A stretch of 52,489 nt of DNA, from positions 1-52,489 of the forward strand of contig NZ_JANHAP010000018.1 of the NCBI RefSeq assembly GCF_024734385.1, read 5' to 3'. Positions 1 through 8,931 of the stretch are shown in pieces (the first letter of the stretch is position 1; each line of letters starts with the position of its first letter). This DNA is from Dasania sp. GY-MA-18. Its GTDB lineage: Bacteria; Pseudomonadota; Gammaproteobacteria; Pseudomonadales; Dasaniaceae. The notes under the pieces were generated by a model. It did not search any database. It was not told the DNA's origin and saw only the letters and a program-made list of their open reading frames with translations. Both the position numbers and the translations under genes were made by a program.

Positions 1-37
1 TCAATTTGGATGAGATTATGCAATCAATAGTGCAAAA

Positions 38-123
38 TGAAAATTAAGGCACCTCTGGAGACCCTATGAGGCGTGGGCTGTAGCGATAAGTGTTACATTA
101 GGCGGGGATGTCCCCAGAACCCC
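38..123 (+). repeat. Left copy of the 86-bp inverted repeat that bounds the window
   Basis: This stretch is the reverse complement of 52363-52448 with two mismatches in 86 bases, near the C/T and G/A differences at about 64 and 70. It contains the short palindrome GGGGATGTCCCC. The right-hand copy is part of a compact unit with terminal inverted repeats. Here the matching outer end GGCACCTCT is present at 48-56, but the other end is missing or diverged after 123. It is probably a truncated member of a small non-autonomous transposable repeat family. Confidence 0.85.
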
Positions 124-533
124 AAGAAGCCCCTCCCGCTAGGCGTTGCATCTAGGTATTATTTGATTAAAGCGAACACCTACAACAACCAACTGCACTT
201 ATTATCCGAACCGGCATTACTAAAATATGGATTCTAAATGTAGAAGCGTCTAACTTAATCAAGCCCTCACATCCGTTCATACTAGCTGAAACAAACAGAG
301 TATCGACGCGAGTTTCTAGAATTCATAATATCACTGATAGTGCGCTGTTAATACATTCTCGCCCAGACTTGACCCTAGCCCTAAGGCTACTCAATCGTAT
401 GATTGAATCCTCACGGTTTAACGGATAGAATTATCAGATGAGCCCATCTGGAAGAATGTGCCACGATAGCTGGAGAAATAGCACGAGACCCGGCTAGAAG
501 CTTCGAGTAATGCTTACTTGTATTAGTTTCGAC
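124..533. other. Gene-free stretch, nothing recognised
   Basis: No reading frame of convincing length or composition is visible on either strand. It lies between the terminal repeat and a decayed substrate-binding-protein remnant, so it is probably eroded coding or repeat DNA. Confidence 0.5.
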
Positions 534-815
534 TTAATCTACCAAGTAAAACTCACCTACTATTTTTCTATAACGCCCATCATGCTTCATAGCTTTAGCT
601 CTTTATTAAATCTTTTCACAAAGGCTCTATTTTCAGCTGTATTATGGCAATATACCCTGCCTCCACCCTCACTAAGAATAAGCGCCTCACAAAATGAACC
701 TGGTCAATAAACTTATTAAAATCCGGAAAAAAGCCAAGAACCGCTTCAACCCTGCCTGCTTGTAATTTTTGATGTTCTGCTCATTATAATTAACCAGCTC
801 AACTTGAGCTGGTTT
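534..815 (-). pseudogene. C-terminal remnant of a periplasmic substrate-binding protein (SBP family 3-like)
   Basis: Reading the minus strand gives LQAGRVEAVLGFFPDFNKF, the typical 'AGRVDAVLG' segment of family 3 extracellular solute-binding proteins. After two frame changes it gives HNTAENRAFVKRFNKEL and then AMKHDGRYRKIVGEFY before a TAA at 534-536. These segments are in the right order and spacing for the C-terminal lobe and final helix of such a protein. The upstream part is missing. Two similar remnants lie at 19772-20511 and 25270-25670, so the ancestor seems to have carried several of these binding proteins. Confidence 0.6.
792..814. repeat. Perfect 11-bp inverted repeat with one-base centre
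   Basis: AACCAGCTCAA and TTGAGCTGGTT flank a single C. It could be an operator-like dyad or the stem of a hairpin at the broken 5' end of the neighbouring minus-strand remnant. There is no T-run typical of an intrinsic terminator. Confidence 0.5.
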
Positions 816-1149
816 GAAAGTTCTAAAATAGCATCATTGGACAGCTGCTTTAAAGATTTTAAACGGGCTCAGAGATCAAGCTAAAATCATACAGCTGCAA
901 CCGAGCAACTTCATGAGTAGATATTAAATATTACTAATATAGGTTTATCCTATATTTTCTTATTCTTCACGCCTTAACTAGTAACAAATGAGCATATACA
1001 ATAAACATCTTTGTACATAACTATCAGTAACTTCTAATATAAAGTTTATGTTAAATAATACCCTATCAGGTCGCTATATCCTGAGGACTCATCTTGGTTA
1101 ACGAAGGTGCTGAGAAGTAGATCAGACTGTGATTAGATGTCTAGCGTTT
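816..1149. other. AT-rich gene-free stretch
   Basis: Multiple stops occur in all frames and no recognisable motif is seen. It may hold promoter DNA for vanished genes. Confidence 0.4.
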
Positions 1150-1407
1150 TCACATTACGTTACTGTGACTTGGCCTCCCGCAATAAACATTTAATTTAGA
1201 CACCGCTGATTTTAGCGAGTCGCCTTTTAAAATTATTTGTGCAGCATAGCATTCACGGTCAGCGGCCAAAATGCTGAAAGCTGAGGTTAAGCGCTGATGA
1301 AGATGAATACTCCCTGTATGTTGACTACTGCAAAATGCTTCGCCCCAATGGGATTTGTCAAGATTCAACAGTAGAAGGCGATCTATTTCAGACCGCGTGA
1401 AAATCTC
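1150..1407 (-). other. Unrecognised open frame, possible gene fragment
   Basis: The minus strand is open for about 85 codons, with protein-like composition (SAFSILAADRECYAAQIIL). It ends in TAA at 1150-1152 and is preceded by a stop near 1405. No start codon with a ribosome binding site is evident and I do not recognise the family. It is either a remnant or chance. Confidence 0.2.
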
Positions 1408-1488
1408 AAATATAGTAAGCAGCTATTGTATTTATTCTCCTTATCAGCTTATGTATAATCCACAGAATCACCTCGACACGGATATGCT

Positions 1489-2289
1489 ATGAACTCGATT
1501 ACAGGCCTTCCTCGCAACAAAAACGAAGAGACTGACCGAAAATTTATCGAAGCCCTTGCTCGTGGTTTAGATGTTTTACGGGCATTTGAACCCGGCGATG
1601 GATTCTTAGGCAATCTGGAAATTTCCAAACGAACAAATCTGCCAAAATCCAGTATTTCTCGCATAACATATACCCTCACAAAACTGGGCTACCTGACTTA
1701 TTCTGAGCGCTTAGAAAAATATCAATTAGGTAGCGGCGTGCTAGCATTAGGCTATGCCTTTGTTTCCAGCCTCGGTATTCGCCAGATTGCCAAACCCCTG
1801 ATGCAGGAGCTTGCTAATACTACAGGCACCGCCGTTGGACTTGCGAATCGTGATCGTTTAAAAATGATTTACCTTGAATATTGCGCCCCAGTAAAGGTCA
1901 CCACCTTCCGTCATGAAATAGGTGATCGAGTCCCCCTGGCAACCAGCTCTGCTGGCCGAGCTTATCTTGCAGCACTGCAAGAAGAAGAGCGAAACTATTT
2001 TCTCAGCTATCTTGAGAAAAAATCAGGGGATAACTGGCCTGAAATTAAAAAAGGCATTGATGAAGCGATTTCATCCTATAAGGAAAACGGCTATTGCTAT
2101 TCTTGGGGGGATTGGGACAAAGACGTTAATGGTGTTTCCGTTCCCTTTGTAATGAGTCAAGGCCACATTTTTACATTTAATGCTGGCGGGCCAGCTTACC
2201 GTCTTAGTCCCGAGTTTTGCATGCAAGAAGTCGCACCACAATTAAAAAATATGGTGCGTAATATTGAGGCAACACTGATTAGATATTAA
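1489..2289 (+). CDS. IclR-family transcriptional regulator
   Basis: The 266-residue product has the usual IclR length and plan. A winged helix-turn-helix at about residues 18-80 (ISKRTNLPKSSISRITYTLT) is followed by linker and effector domains at about 90-260 with the typical RQIAKPLMQELA and SSAGRAYLAAL segments. IclR proteins bind operator DNA as dimers or tetramers and usually respond to an aromatic or small organic catabolite. The gene converges on the thioesterase gene with 2 bp between them and lies beside an acyl-CoA degradation cluster, which it probably controls; that is an inference. The start is the only ATG before the HTH, and no strong Shine-Dalgarno is visible. Confidence 0.9.
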   Translation: MNSITGLPRNKNEETDRKFIEALARGLDVLRAFEPGDGFLGNLEISKRTNLPKSSISRITYTLTKLGYLTYSERLEKYQLGSGVLALGYAFVSSLGIRQIAKPLMQELANTTGTAVGLANRDRLKMIYLEYCAPVKVTTFRHEIGDRVPLATSSAGRAYLAALQEEERNYFLSYLEKKSGDNWPEIKKGIDEAISSYKENGYCYSWGDWDKDVNGVSVPFVMSQGHIFTFNAGGPAYRLSPEFCMQEVAPQLKNMVRNIEATLIRY

Positions 2290-2291
2290 GC

Positions 2292-3116
2292 TCACTCTAA
2301 AAGATGTAATCTTTCTTCGGGTATTCTCGCTACTGCCGCCTGACGGCAGACAGCAACCAGTTTACCTTCGCTATCCCATAATTCACCGCGCTCTTCCAGC
2401 ATACCTGCTGACAGCTGATGACTACTAAACCGCCCCGTTATAAAGCCAGGTGCCGGACGCGCCAAGCATTGCACGGTTAAGTCCAGGGTAGGGACCCAGT
2501 TCAATTTACCCACTCGCATCGCAATAGCACGAGGAAAAGCATCAGCAAACAAAAACAGTGCCAATAAATCCGCAGGACGCTTATCGAAAAAGCGCAACCA
2601 GCCACTAATTTCCATTTGCCCTTTGCCTCCATCAATGAAATACGGAAAATCTGTGGGCAGTAAACGGGCCTCCACCTGCCGCCAAAAAGAAACATCTTCG
2701 TCACGCAAGGGTTCAGCCATCATTGGAGATGGCATTGGCGGCGCGATGAAATCGTTACAATTAGCATCGACGGGGAAATCAAAGTTGCTGTAAACAGCCG
2801 TTAATTGCATGCATAGCTGACCATCTTGTTTTAAGCTCGCAATGCCTTGACTGAAGCGCTTCCCCGACCGCAAAAGTGTAACCTCTATTTGCACTACGCC
2901 GATAGTCGCTGGCGTAATATAATTGGCGGTAACCGAAATAGGATCTGAATGTATAGTATCGGTCGTAGTAAAAGCCTGCCCCAAAGCTCGTGCAGCCATC
3001 GCCATCATATAACCGCCATTAGGTGCCACGCGAAAATACCAATCCGCTGAAACATTACCCTGCCAACAGTTAGGGCCAATCTGTTTAACTGCCGTATCTT
3101 GATCAAACTTATACAT
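2292..3116 (-). CDS. Acyl-CoA thioesterase family protein (double hotdog, TesB-like)
   Basis: The 274-residue protein starts with the pattern seen in TesB/4HBT_3-type thioesterases: GNVSADWYFRVAPNGGYMMA (the central hotdog helix) and ANYITPATIGVVQIEVTLLR. A second hotdog half at about residues 165-265 has LDLTVQCLARPAPGFITGRF. These enzymes hydrolyse acyl-CoA to free acid and CoA, or in degradation clusters act as housekeeping enzymes that release stalled CoA esters. It is the third gene of a minus-strand run after the two acyl-CoA dehydrogenases, 67 bp downstream of the second, so it is probably cotranscribed. The substrate cannot be read from the sequence. Confidence 0.82.
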   Translation of the reverse strand: MYKFDQDTAVKQIGPNCWQGNVSADWYFRVAPNGGYMMAMAARALGQAFTTTDTIHSDPISVTANYITPATIGVVQIEVTLLRSGKRFSQGIASLKQDGQLCMQLTAVYSNFDFPVDANCNDFIAPPMPSPMMAEPLRDEDVSFWRQVEARLLPTDFPYFIDGGKGQMEISGWLRFFDKRPADLLALFLFADAFPRAIAMRVGKLNWVPTLDLTVQCLARPAPGFITGRFSSHQLSAGMLEERGELWDSEGKLVAVCRQAAVARIPEERLHLLE

Positions 3117-3183
3117 TGATTAACTTATTACTCAGATAAAAAAACCGTTTTTTTAGTTTTATAGAAAGTTTAACAATAAGCGA

Positions 3184-4311
3184 TTAAAGCCTTGAAAAAC
3201 GCTGCGTATGAAAATCAGTACTACCAAACAGGAACTGAACAGTCGTTAAACGTTTAAAAAAGTGCCCCACATCCAACTCATCAGTAACACCAATACCGCC
3301 ATGCAGCTGTACCGCTTCCTGACCAATTAGGCGGGCAGCCTTACCAATACGGCTCTTGGCAGCCGAGACGGCTTTAGGTGCAATACCTTGATTGGCATCA
3401 AGCTGCATAGCAGCCATCATTAAAATAGAGCGTGCCTGCTCGCACTCAATAAACATGTCGGCCATACGGTGCTGTAATGCTTGAAATTTACTGATGCTCA
3501 CACCAAACTGTTTGCGCGTTTGGGTATACTCCACGGTTTTTTTGTAAGTCACTTCCATAGCACCCACCGCTTCTGCACACAACGCCAATGTAGCCCTATC
3601 AATAAGCTTTTCAATAACAGGCAATGCCTTTCCAGCTTCGCCTAATAGATTAGCTGCAGGGACACTGACTTTATCGAAACGAACTTCAGCGGCACGAAAA
3701 CCATCAACTGTTTTATAAGACTGTATAGCAATACCTGCCGTATTCGTATTCACCAAAAATAGGCTAATTCCATCACGATCGAACTGCTCACCGGCTGTAC
3801 GTACCGCTACAAGCAGTTGATCAGCAGCCTCAGCATTGAGCACCACCGCCTTATGGCCATTCAGCAAATAATTGTCGCCTTGCAGCTCTGCTGTAGTGCT
3901 TATATCCGCCAAGTTAAAACGACTTTGTGGCTCGCTATAGGCAAAGGCCAGTTGTAGCTTTCCCTCCATCAGCGGCCCTAATAACTGCAGTTTTTGCTCT
4001 TCACTAGCTGACGCGGCAATCAAACCGCCAGCCAAAACGGCTGTCGTTAAAAAAGGCTCTATGACCATACCTTTGCCAAATTCTTCCATCACCACCATCA
4101 AGTCAACAGCACTACCTCCTAGGCCACCATCTTCTTCAGTGAAAGGTACCATCAGCCAACCTAACTCAGCAAACAGCTGCCAGTGCTCCTTGCTAAAACC
4201 ATTATCACTATCTACCAAGCCACAGCGGCTTTCGAAATCGTAATCCTTTTGAACAAATTTTGAGACACTACTCTGCAACATCTGCTGCTCTTCTGAAAAT
4301 GAAAAATCCAT
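3184..4311 (-). CDS. Acyl-CoA dehydrogenase, subunit lacking the catalytic glutamate
   Basis: This is a full-length acyl-CoA dehydrogenase fold of 375 residues: N-terminal helical domain 1-115, beta domain about 120-220, C-terminal helical domain about 225-370. It keeps the FAD-contacting R266 in TRKQFG and the QLHGGIG loop at 335-341. The two positions that normally supply the catalytic base carry no glutamate: IDRATLALCAEA at 237-248 and LFGSTDFHTQR at 361-371. The partner gene 25 bp upstream has the opposite pattern. This matches the alpha2beta2 dehydrogenases known from steroid side-chain degradation, such as ChsE1-ChsE2, where one subunit is non-catalytic. The start codon ATG at 4311 follows an AGAGG ribosome site. 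A non-functional dehydrogenase is the alternative. Confidence 0.88.
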   Translation of the reverse strand: MDFSFSEEQQMLQSSVSKFVQKDYDFESRCGLVDSDNGFSKEHWQLFAELGWLMVPFTEEDGGLGGSAVDLMVVMEEFGKGMVIEPFLTTAVLAGGLIAASASEEQKLQLLGPLMEGKLQLAFAYSEPQSRFNLADISTTAELQGDNYLLNGHKAVVLNAEAADQLLVAVRTAGEQFDRDGISLFLVNTNTAGIAIQSYKTVDGFRAAEVRFDKVSVPAANLLGEAGKALPVIEKLIDRATLALCAEAVGAMEVTYKKTVEYTQTRKQFGVSISKFQALQHRMADMFIECEQARSILMMAAMQLDANQGIAPKAVSAAKSRIGKAARLIGQEAVQLHGGIGVTDELDVGHFFKRLTTVQFLFGSTDFHTQRFSRL

Positions 4312-4336
4312 TACTTATACCTCTACAAGATCAATT

Positions 4337-5539
4337 CTATAAACCTAAGACGGCTTTACAGATAATATTTTTTTGAATTTCATTACTGCCACCATAAATG
4401 GAAGCTTTGCGATTATTAAAGTAATAAGGAGCACTATTAGCTGCGGTCTCCGGCCCTATATGTTCACCCGCAAATCCATCTTCAAACTGTTCTTTAACAA
4501 ATGGCAAGGCATAGTTACCGGCAATTTCTACCAGCAGCTCATCAATCATTTGCGATACTTCAGTACCTTTAATTTTTAAGATCGAAGACTCAGGTCCCGG
4601 TGCCGCACCGGTACTAACAGCAGATAAAGTACGCAACTCAGTATACTCCAGAGCCAATAATTCAATTTCCACCTCAGCCATTTTTTGAGAGAAAGCCGGG
4701 TTATCTATTAAATAACCATCAAGATCAACGGTCTCTTTAGCTAATTGCTTTGCCCGTGCAAAACGCTGTTTCGACAAACCTACTCGCGCAATATTGGTAC
4801 GCTCATGGGTTAATAGTGTTTTGGCATAGGTCCAACCTTTACCCTCTTCACCAATACGATTTGTCACCGGCACACGTACATTATCAAAAAACACCTCATT
4901 GACTTCGGGCTTACCATCGAGAGTGATAATGGGCGAGACAGTAATGCCTGAGGTCTTCATGTCGATCAATAAAAAGCTAATGGCTTCCTGGTTTTTTACC
5001 TCTGGGGCACCAGTACGTACCAAACAGAAAATCCAATCCGCATGTTGGCCCAGCGTTGTCCAGGTTTTAGCGCCATTGACGATATACTCATCACCTTCCT
5101 GCGCCGCGGTAGTTTTCAATGATGCTAAATCAGAGCCGGCATTAGCCTCAGAATAGCCCTGGCACCACCATGCATTACTGGCAAGAATATCGGGTAAGAA
5201 GCGCTGCTTTTGTTCCTCACTACCGTGACCATAAATAATGGGTGCCACCATCTTCAACCCAAAGGAAATAACTTCTGGCCCACCTGCAAGCGCACATTCT
5301 GTGGCCCATATATATTTCTCCGTGGGAGTCCAGCCAGTACCACCATGTTCTACCGGCCAGTTAGGCGCCGACCAGCCCTGTTTATAAAGAATCTTCTGCC
5401 AACGAACTTGATCCTCCTTACCAAGATAAAGACCAGCCTTTCGCTTTTCAGCAATATCAACGGGTAACTTTTCATTTAAGAACTGGCGAATCTGTTGCTG
5501 AAATGCCAATTCCGCGGAAGTAAATTCTATATTCATCAC
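4337..5539 (-). CDS. Acyl-CoA dehydrogenase, catalytic subunit
   Basis: This 400-residue acyl-CoA dehydrogenase has GYSEANAGSDLASLKTTA at 128-145 (substrate and flavin loop) and ASIYGGSNEIQKN at 379-391. The likely catalytic base is E246 in LTHERTNIAR, the helix position used by the isovaleryl/long-chain type, since the other position is glycine (YGG). It lacks the usual R-x-FG motif and the GGxG loop (here AGNYALPF), which its neighbour supplies. The two genes are adjacent on the same strand, so an obligate hetero-oligomer with FAD at the interface is likely by analogy with steroid-degrading enzymes. It would introduce an alpha,beta double bond into a branched or bulky acyl-CoA. It diverges from the synthetase gene across a 200-bp promoter region. 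Confidence 0.9.
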   Translation of the reverse strand: MMNIEFTSAELAFQQQIRQFLNEKLPVDIAEKRKAGLYLGKEDQVRWQKILYKQGWSAPNWPVEHGGTGWTPTEKYIWATECALAGGPEVISFGLKMVAPIIYGHGSEEQKQRFLPDILASNAWWCQGYSEANAGSDLASLKTTAAQEGDEYIVNGAKTWTTLGQHADWIFCLVRTGAPEVKNQEAISFLLIDMKTSGITVSPIITLDGKPEVNEVFFDNVRVPVTNRIGEEGKGWTYAKTLLTHERTNIARVGLSKQRFARAKQLAKETVDLDGYLIDNPAFSQKMAEVEIELLALEYTELRTLSAVSTGAAPGPESSILKIKGTEVSQMIDELLVEIAGNYALPFVKEQFEDGFAGEHIGPETAANSAPYYFNNRKASIYGGSNEIQKNIICKAVLGL

Positions 5540-5739
5540 ATTACCTATTAATAAAACAATCTAAAACATGCTTTAAAGTGCTGCTAGTCTAATGCACTTT
5601 GTGAAACGTGCCTTTCCAGAGAAAAACCAAAGGGAAGAGCATCAAAACAACATTATGAAGTTCCGCAGAGTGGAATGCAATTCCTTTTTATGTCAGAATT
5701 AGCTTGGAACACTCAATAGCAAACTAAAGAGCAGCGAAC

Positions 5740-7611
5740 ATGAGCCAAACCGTAGCCCACGCCTTACACCATCAATCTGACATAGAAGAGTTTGAAAAGA
5801 CCCCGCGTTCACAACGCTACCCCTGGAGCAATAGCTATGAATTGATACAACAAGCAGGGTTGGAATATGGCGATGATCCAGCCTTGAGCTTCCTTCCCAC
5901 GGGGGTTGCAGGCGAACAAGCTATTAATATTAGTTATCGAGAGCTAGCTGCAAAAGTCACTCAAACAGCCAATTTACTCCATAGTTTGGGTGTCACTCAG
6001 GGTGATGCGGTCTCATTATTACTGCCCAGTCTACTCCAAACTCATTATACACTTTGGGGCGCTCAGGCCGCCGGTATTGCCGGACCTATAAACCCCATGC
6101 TAGAAGCCGAGCATATTACCGAAATCATGAACGCCACCCGTAGCAAAGTTCTGATAACGCTTGCTCCCAGTGAAAACAGTGAGTTGTGGCAGAAAGTGTG
6201 CCAGATGACCCAGAGCATCCCCTCTCTAAAGACGATTATACTGATTTCGCAATCAGACAAAAATAATAGTGAGCTACCCTCCTCGCCTAAAACTGAGCTG
6301 AGAATAGTGGATTACACTCAACAGCTTGAGCTGCAACCGAGCGACAAACTGTTAAGTGGCCGCCAATTTAATGCCGAACAAATCGCCGCATATATGCATA
6401 CTGGCGGTACTACAGGCTGCCCCAAAGTTGCAAAACTAACCCACGGAGGGCTCACATTTGTCGGACAGATTTATGCCGATACCGCTGGCCATCTTGGTCG
6501 TTATACTACTCTTTGTGGCCTACCGCTATTCCATATTTTCGGTATTGTGGCAACCGGACTAGCGTTATTTGCCTCTGGTCGTCACGGCGTACTGTTAAGC
6601 CCCTCAGGATTTCGTAATCCCAATATCATCCAGAATTTTTGGCACCACACAGCACGTTTTAACTGTAAAGCCTTTTCTACAGTACCAACTATTCTCGGCA
6701 CTCTCTTAGATCAACCCTTGGGTGATAACAATATATCCTGCCTGCAAGAAGTTGCCTGCGGCGCCACCCCTCTTCCCAATCAATTGAAGAAAAATTTTGA
6801 GCAACGCTTCGAGGTTAAAGTTCGTAATGGCTATGGCATGACAGAAAGCAGCTGCCTGATGGCCAAGCCACCCGGTAACACTATCGTCCCTACAAGCTCT
6901 GTTGGTTTACGCCTACCCTATACTCGTAGGATTACTGCTGTTATCGAAGGCTCAAAATTAATCCGCGAATGTGGGGTTAATGAGTCTGGCGTGGTTTTAG
7001 CGCAAGGGCCAAATATTTTTTCGGGTTACCTGAACAATGCCGATAATAACTCCATCTGGATAGATGGCCAGTGGTTCAATACCGGCGATGTTGGCTATCA
7101 CAATGAACAAGGTAACTTGTTTTTGTGTGGCCGAGCAAAAGACTTAATTATTCGCGGGGGGCACAACATTGACCCTTTGATTATTGAAGTCCCCTTAAGT
7201 AAGCACCCTGCCATTGCCCAAGCAGTTGCTATTGGCCAGCCAGACCCTTATGCAGGGGAAGTACCCATTGCCTATGTTAAACTTAAAACCGGTAAAAACA
7301 TTAGCAGTTGCGAGTTATTAGATTATTGCAAAGAAGTTATCAGTGAACGAGCCGCCATACCAAAACGTATTGAGTTTATTGATGAGATACCACTAACAGC
7401 GGTATCAAAAGTATTTAAACCCGCGTTACGACAATTAGCTACTGAGTTTGCAATCAATGCAAGCTTGGCTAAAGCAGATATTAAAGCGGAGATAAAAACT
7501 CGAATTGATACACAGCATGGCTTAATCGCTAAGGTATTACTCCATAATAATGATCAGCACCAACAAGCTGTTGATCTACTACAGGCTTATCCACTGATTA
7601 TCGAATTTTGA
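5740..7611 (+). CDS. Acyl-CoA synthetase (AMP-forming, ANL superfamily)
   Basis: The 623-residue protein has the ANL signature in order: phosphate loop MHTGGTTGCPKV at 219-230, GYGMTESS at 364-371, NTGDVGYHNEQG at 447-458 followed by GRAKDLIIRGG, and a C-terminal lysine in TAVSKVFKP near 556. These enzymes couple a carboxylic acid to CoA through an acyl-adenylate. It is long for the family because of an insertion around 170-205 and a tail after the catalytic lysine. It starts the plus-strand run synthetase-thiolase-FadB-like and diverges from the dehydrogenase operon, so it probably activates the substrate of the pathway. The ribosome site is weak (AGAG). Confidence 0.9.
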   Translation: MSQTVAHALHHQSDIEEFEKTPRSQRYPWSNSYELIQQAGLEYGDDPALSFLPTGVAGEQAINISYRELAAKVTQTANLLHSLGVTQGDAVSLLLPSLLQTHYTLWGAQAAGIAGPINPMLEAEHITEIMNATRSKVLITLAPSENSELWQKVCQMTQSIPSLKTIILISQSDKNNSELPSSPKTELRIVDYTQQLELQPSDKLLSGRQFNAEQIAAYMHTGGTTGCPKVAKLTHGGLTFVGQIYADTAGHLGRYTTLCGLPLFHIFGIVATGLALFASGRHGVLLSPSGFRNPNIIQNFWHHTARFNCKAFSTVPTILGTLLDQPLGDNNISCLQEVACGATPLPNQLKKNFEQRFEVKVRNGYGMTESSCLMAKPPGNTIVPTSSVGLRLPYTRRITAVIEGSKLIRECGVNESGVVLAQGPNIFSGYLNNADNNSIWIDGQWFNTGDVGYHNEQGNLFLCGRAKDLIIRGGHNIDPLIIEVPLSKHPAIAQAVAIGQPDPYAGEVPIAYVKLKTGKNISSCELLDYCKEVISERAAIPKRIEFIDEIPLTAVSKVFKPALRQLATEFAINASLAKADIKAEIKTRIDTQHGLIAKVLLHNNDQHQQAVDLLQAYPLIIEF

Positions 7612-7693
7612 TCTTTAATAAAAGAAAAATATTTAACCGAAACAATTAACTAAATATGTAGCCACTAAACTTTGACTACGCTGGAGAAATAAA

Positions 7694-8896
7694 ATGTCTA
7701 ATGCCTATATATACGATGGCGGTCGCACTGCTTTTGGTCGTTTAACAGGTAGCTTATCGAGTGTTCGTCCCGATGATATGCTAGCCCATGTAATAAAAAC
7801 CCTAGTCGACCGTAACGGTTTCGACAAAAATATTTATGAGGATGTCATCGCTGGCAGTACCAACCAAGCTGGTGAAGATAGCCGTAACGTGGCACGTTTT
7901 GCAGGCCTATTGTCAGGCCTGCCCATCGAAACTGGGGGTATAACTGTAAACCGCCTATGCGGCTCAAGTTTAGCCGCTACCCTTGATGCGGGGCGCGCTG
8001 TTCGCTGCGGTGAAGGTGAACTATTTGTTGCCTGCGGTGTTGAATCTATGAGCCGTGCACCACTCGTTTTATCAAAAGCAAATAACGCCTTTGACCGAGG
8101 CCAAGAACTAGCAGACACCACCATGGGAGCACGCTTTACCAACCCAGAGATTATTAAGCAATTTGGAGGCCATTCAATGCCTGAAACAGCCGACAATATT
8201 GCCGCCGATTTGAATATTAGCCGTGATGAATGTGATGTGTTTGCCAATGCCTCTCAAGCCAAATATGCTGCAGCGCTAGAGAATGGCTTCTTTGATGAAG
8301 AAATTATCGGCATGGAAGTATCCCAAGGCCGAAAAAAGCCAGCTCTTAACGTTAATAAAGATGAACACCCTCGCCCGCAAACAAACATAGAAGGGCTCAG
8401 CAAATTAAGAGCATTATTTAACGGCGGTGTCGTCACCGCAGGTAATGCATCAGGCCTCAATGACGGTGCCAGCGCCCTATTAATTGGTAGTGAAGCTGTA
8501 GGCAAGCAATATAATGTTAAACCAAGAGCCCGTATCTTGGCAGGTGCAATTGCCGGCGTAGAACCCAGAGTAATGGGCTTAGGCCCGGTACCAGCCACAC
8601 GCAAAGCATTAGCCCGTGCCGGCTTAACTATCGCCGACATGGATGTTATGGAATTTAACGAAGCTTTTGCAGTGCAAGCCCTTGGTTGCTTAAAACAACT
8701 TGACATAGACTTTAATGATCCCCGAGTAAATCCCAATGGCGGGGCTATAGCAATTGGCCACCCCTTAGGTGCATCCGGCGCACGTATTGTTTTAACTGCC
8801 CTACGTCAATTAGAAAAAACGGGCGGCCGCTACGCTCTTGCAACCATGTGCATAGGCATTGGCCAAGGCATCGCTCTAGTAATAGAGCGCGTCTAA
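7694..8896 (+). CDS. Thiolase (acetyl-CoA C-acyltransferase)
   Basis: This is a 400-residue thiolase of normal length. The nucleophile is C89 in NRLCGSSLAA, H356 lies in IAIGHPLGASGAR, and the second catalytic cysteine is C386 in CIGIGQG; NEAFAVQALG precedes the histidine. Thiolases cleave 3-ketoacyl-CoA with CoA to give acetyl-CoA (or propionyl-CoA) and a shortened acyl-CoA, the last beta-oxidation step. A good ribosome site (GGAG) lies 8 bases before the ATG. It is 82 bp after the synthetase gene and 35 bp before the FadB-like gene, so the three are probably one transcript. Confidence 0.92.
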   Translation: MSNAYIYDGGRTAFGRLTGSLSSVRPDDMLAHVIKTLVDRNGFDKNIYEDVIAGSTNQAGEDSRNVARFAGLLSGLPIETGGITVNRLCGSSLAATLDAGRAVRCGEGELFVACGVESMSRAPLVLSKANNAFDRGQELADTTMGARFTNPEIIKQFGGHSMPETADNIAADLNISRDECDVFANASQAKYAAALENGFFDEEIIGMEVSQGRKKPALNVNKDEHPRPQTNIEGLSKLRALFNGGVVTAGNASGLNDGASALLIGSEAVGKQYNVKPRARILAGAIAGVEPRVMGLGPVPATRKALARAGLTIADMDVMEFNEAFAVQALGCLKQLDIDFNDPRVNPNGGAIAIGHPLGASGARIVLTALRQLEKTGGRYALATMCIGIGQGIALVIERV

Positions 8897-8931
8897 CACA
8901 TTGTGTGAAAAACTTTATTTTGGAGAACAAA

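Noticed and set aside
7834-8736. Long minus-strand frames inside the thiolase gene
   Set aside because: They are antisense shadows of a well-supported gene, with arginine/alanine/serine-rich random composition.
8848-8931. Longer start for the FadB-like protein from a GTG inside the thiolase gene
   Set aside because: It overlaps the thiolase end, adds non-conserved residues and lacks a ribosome site, while ATG 8932 has GGAGAA just upstream.
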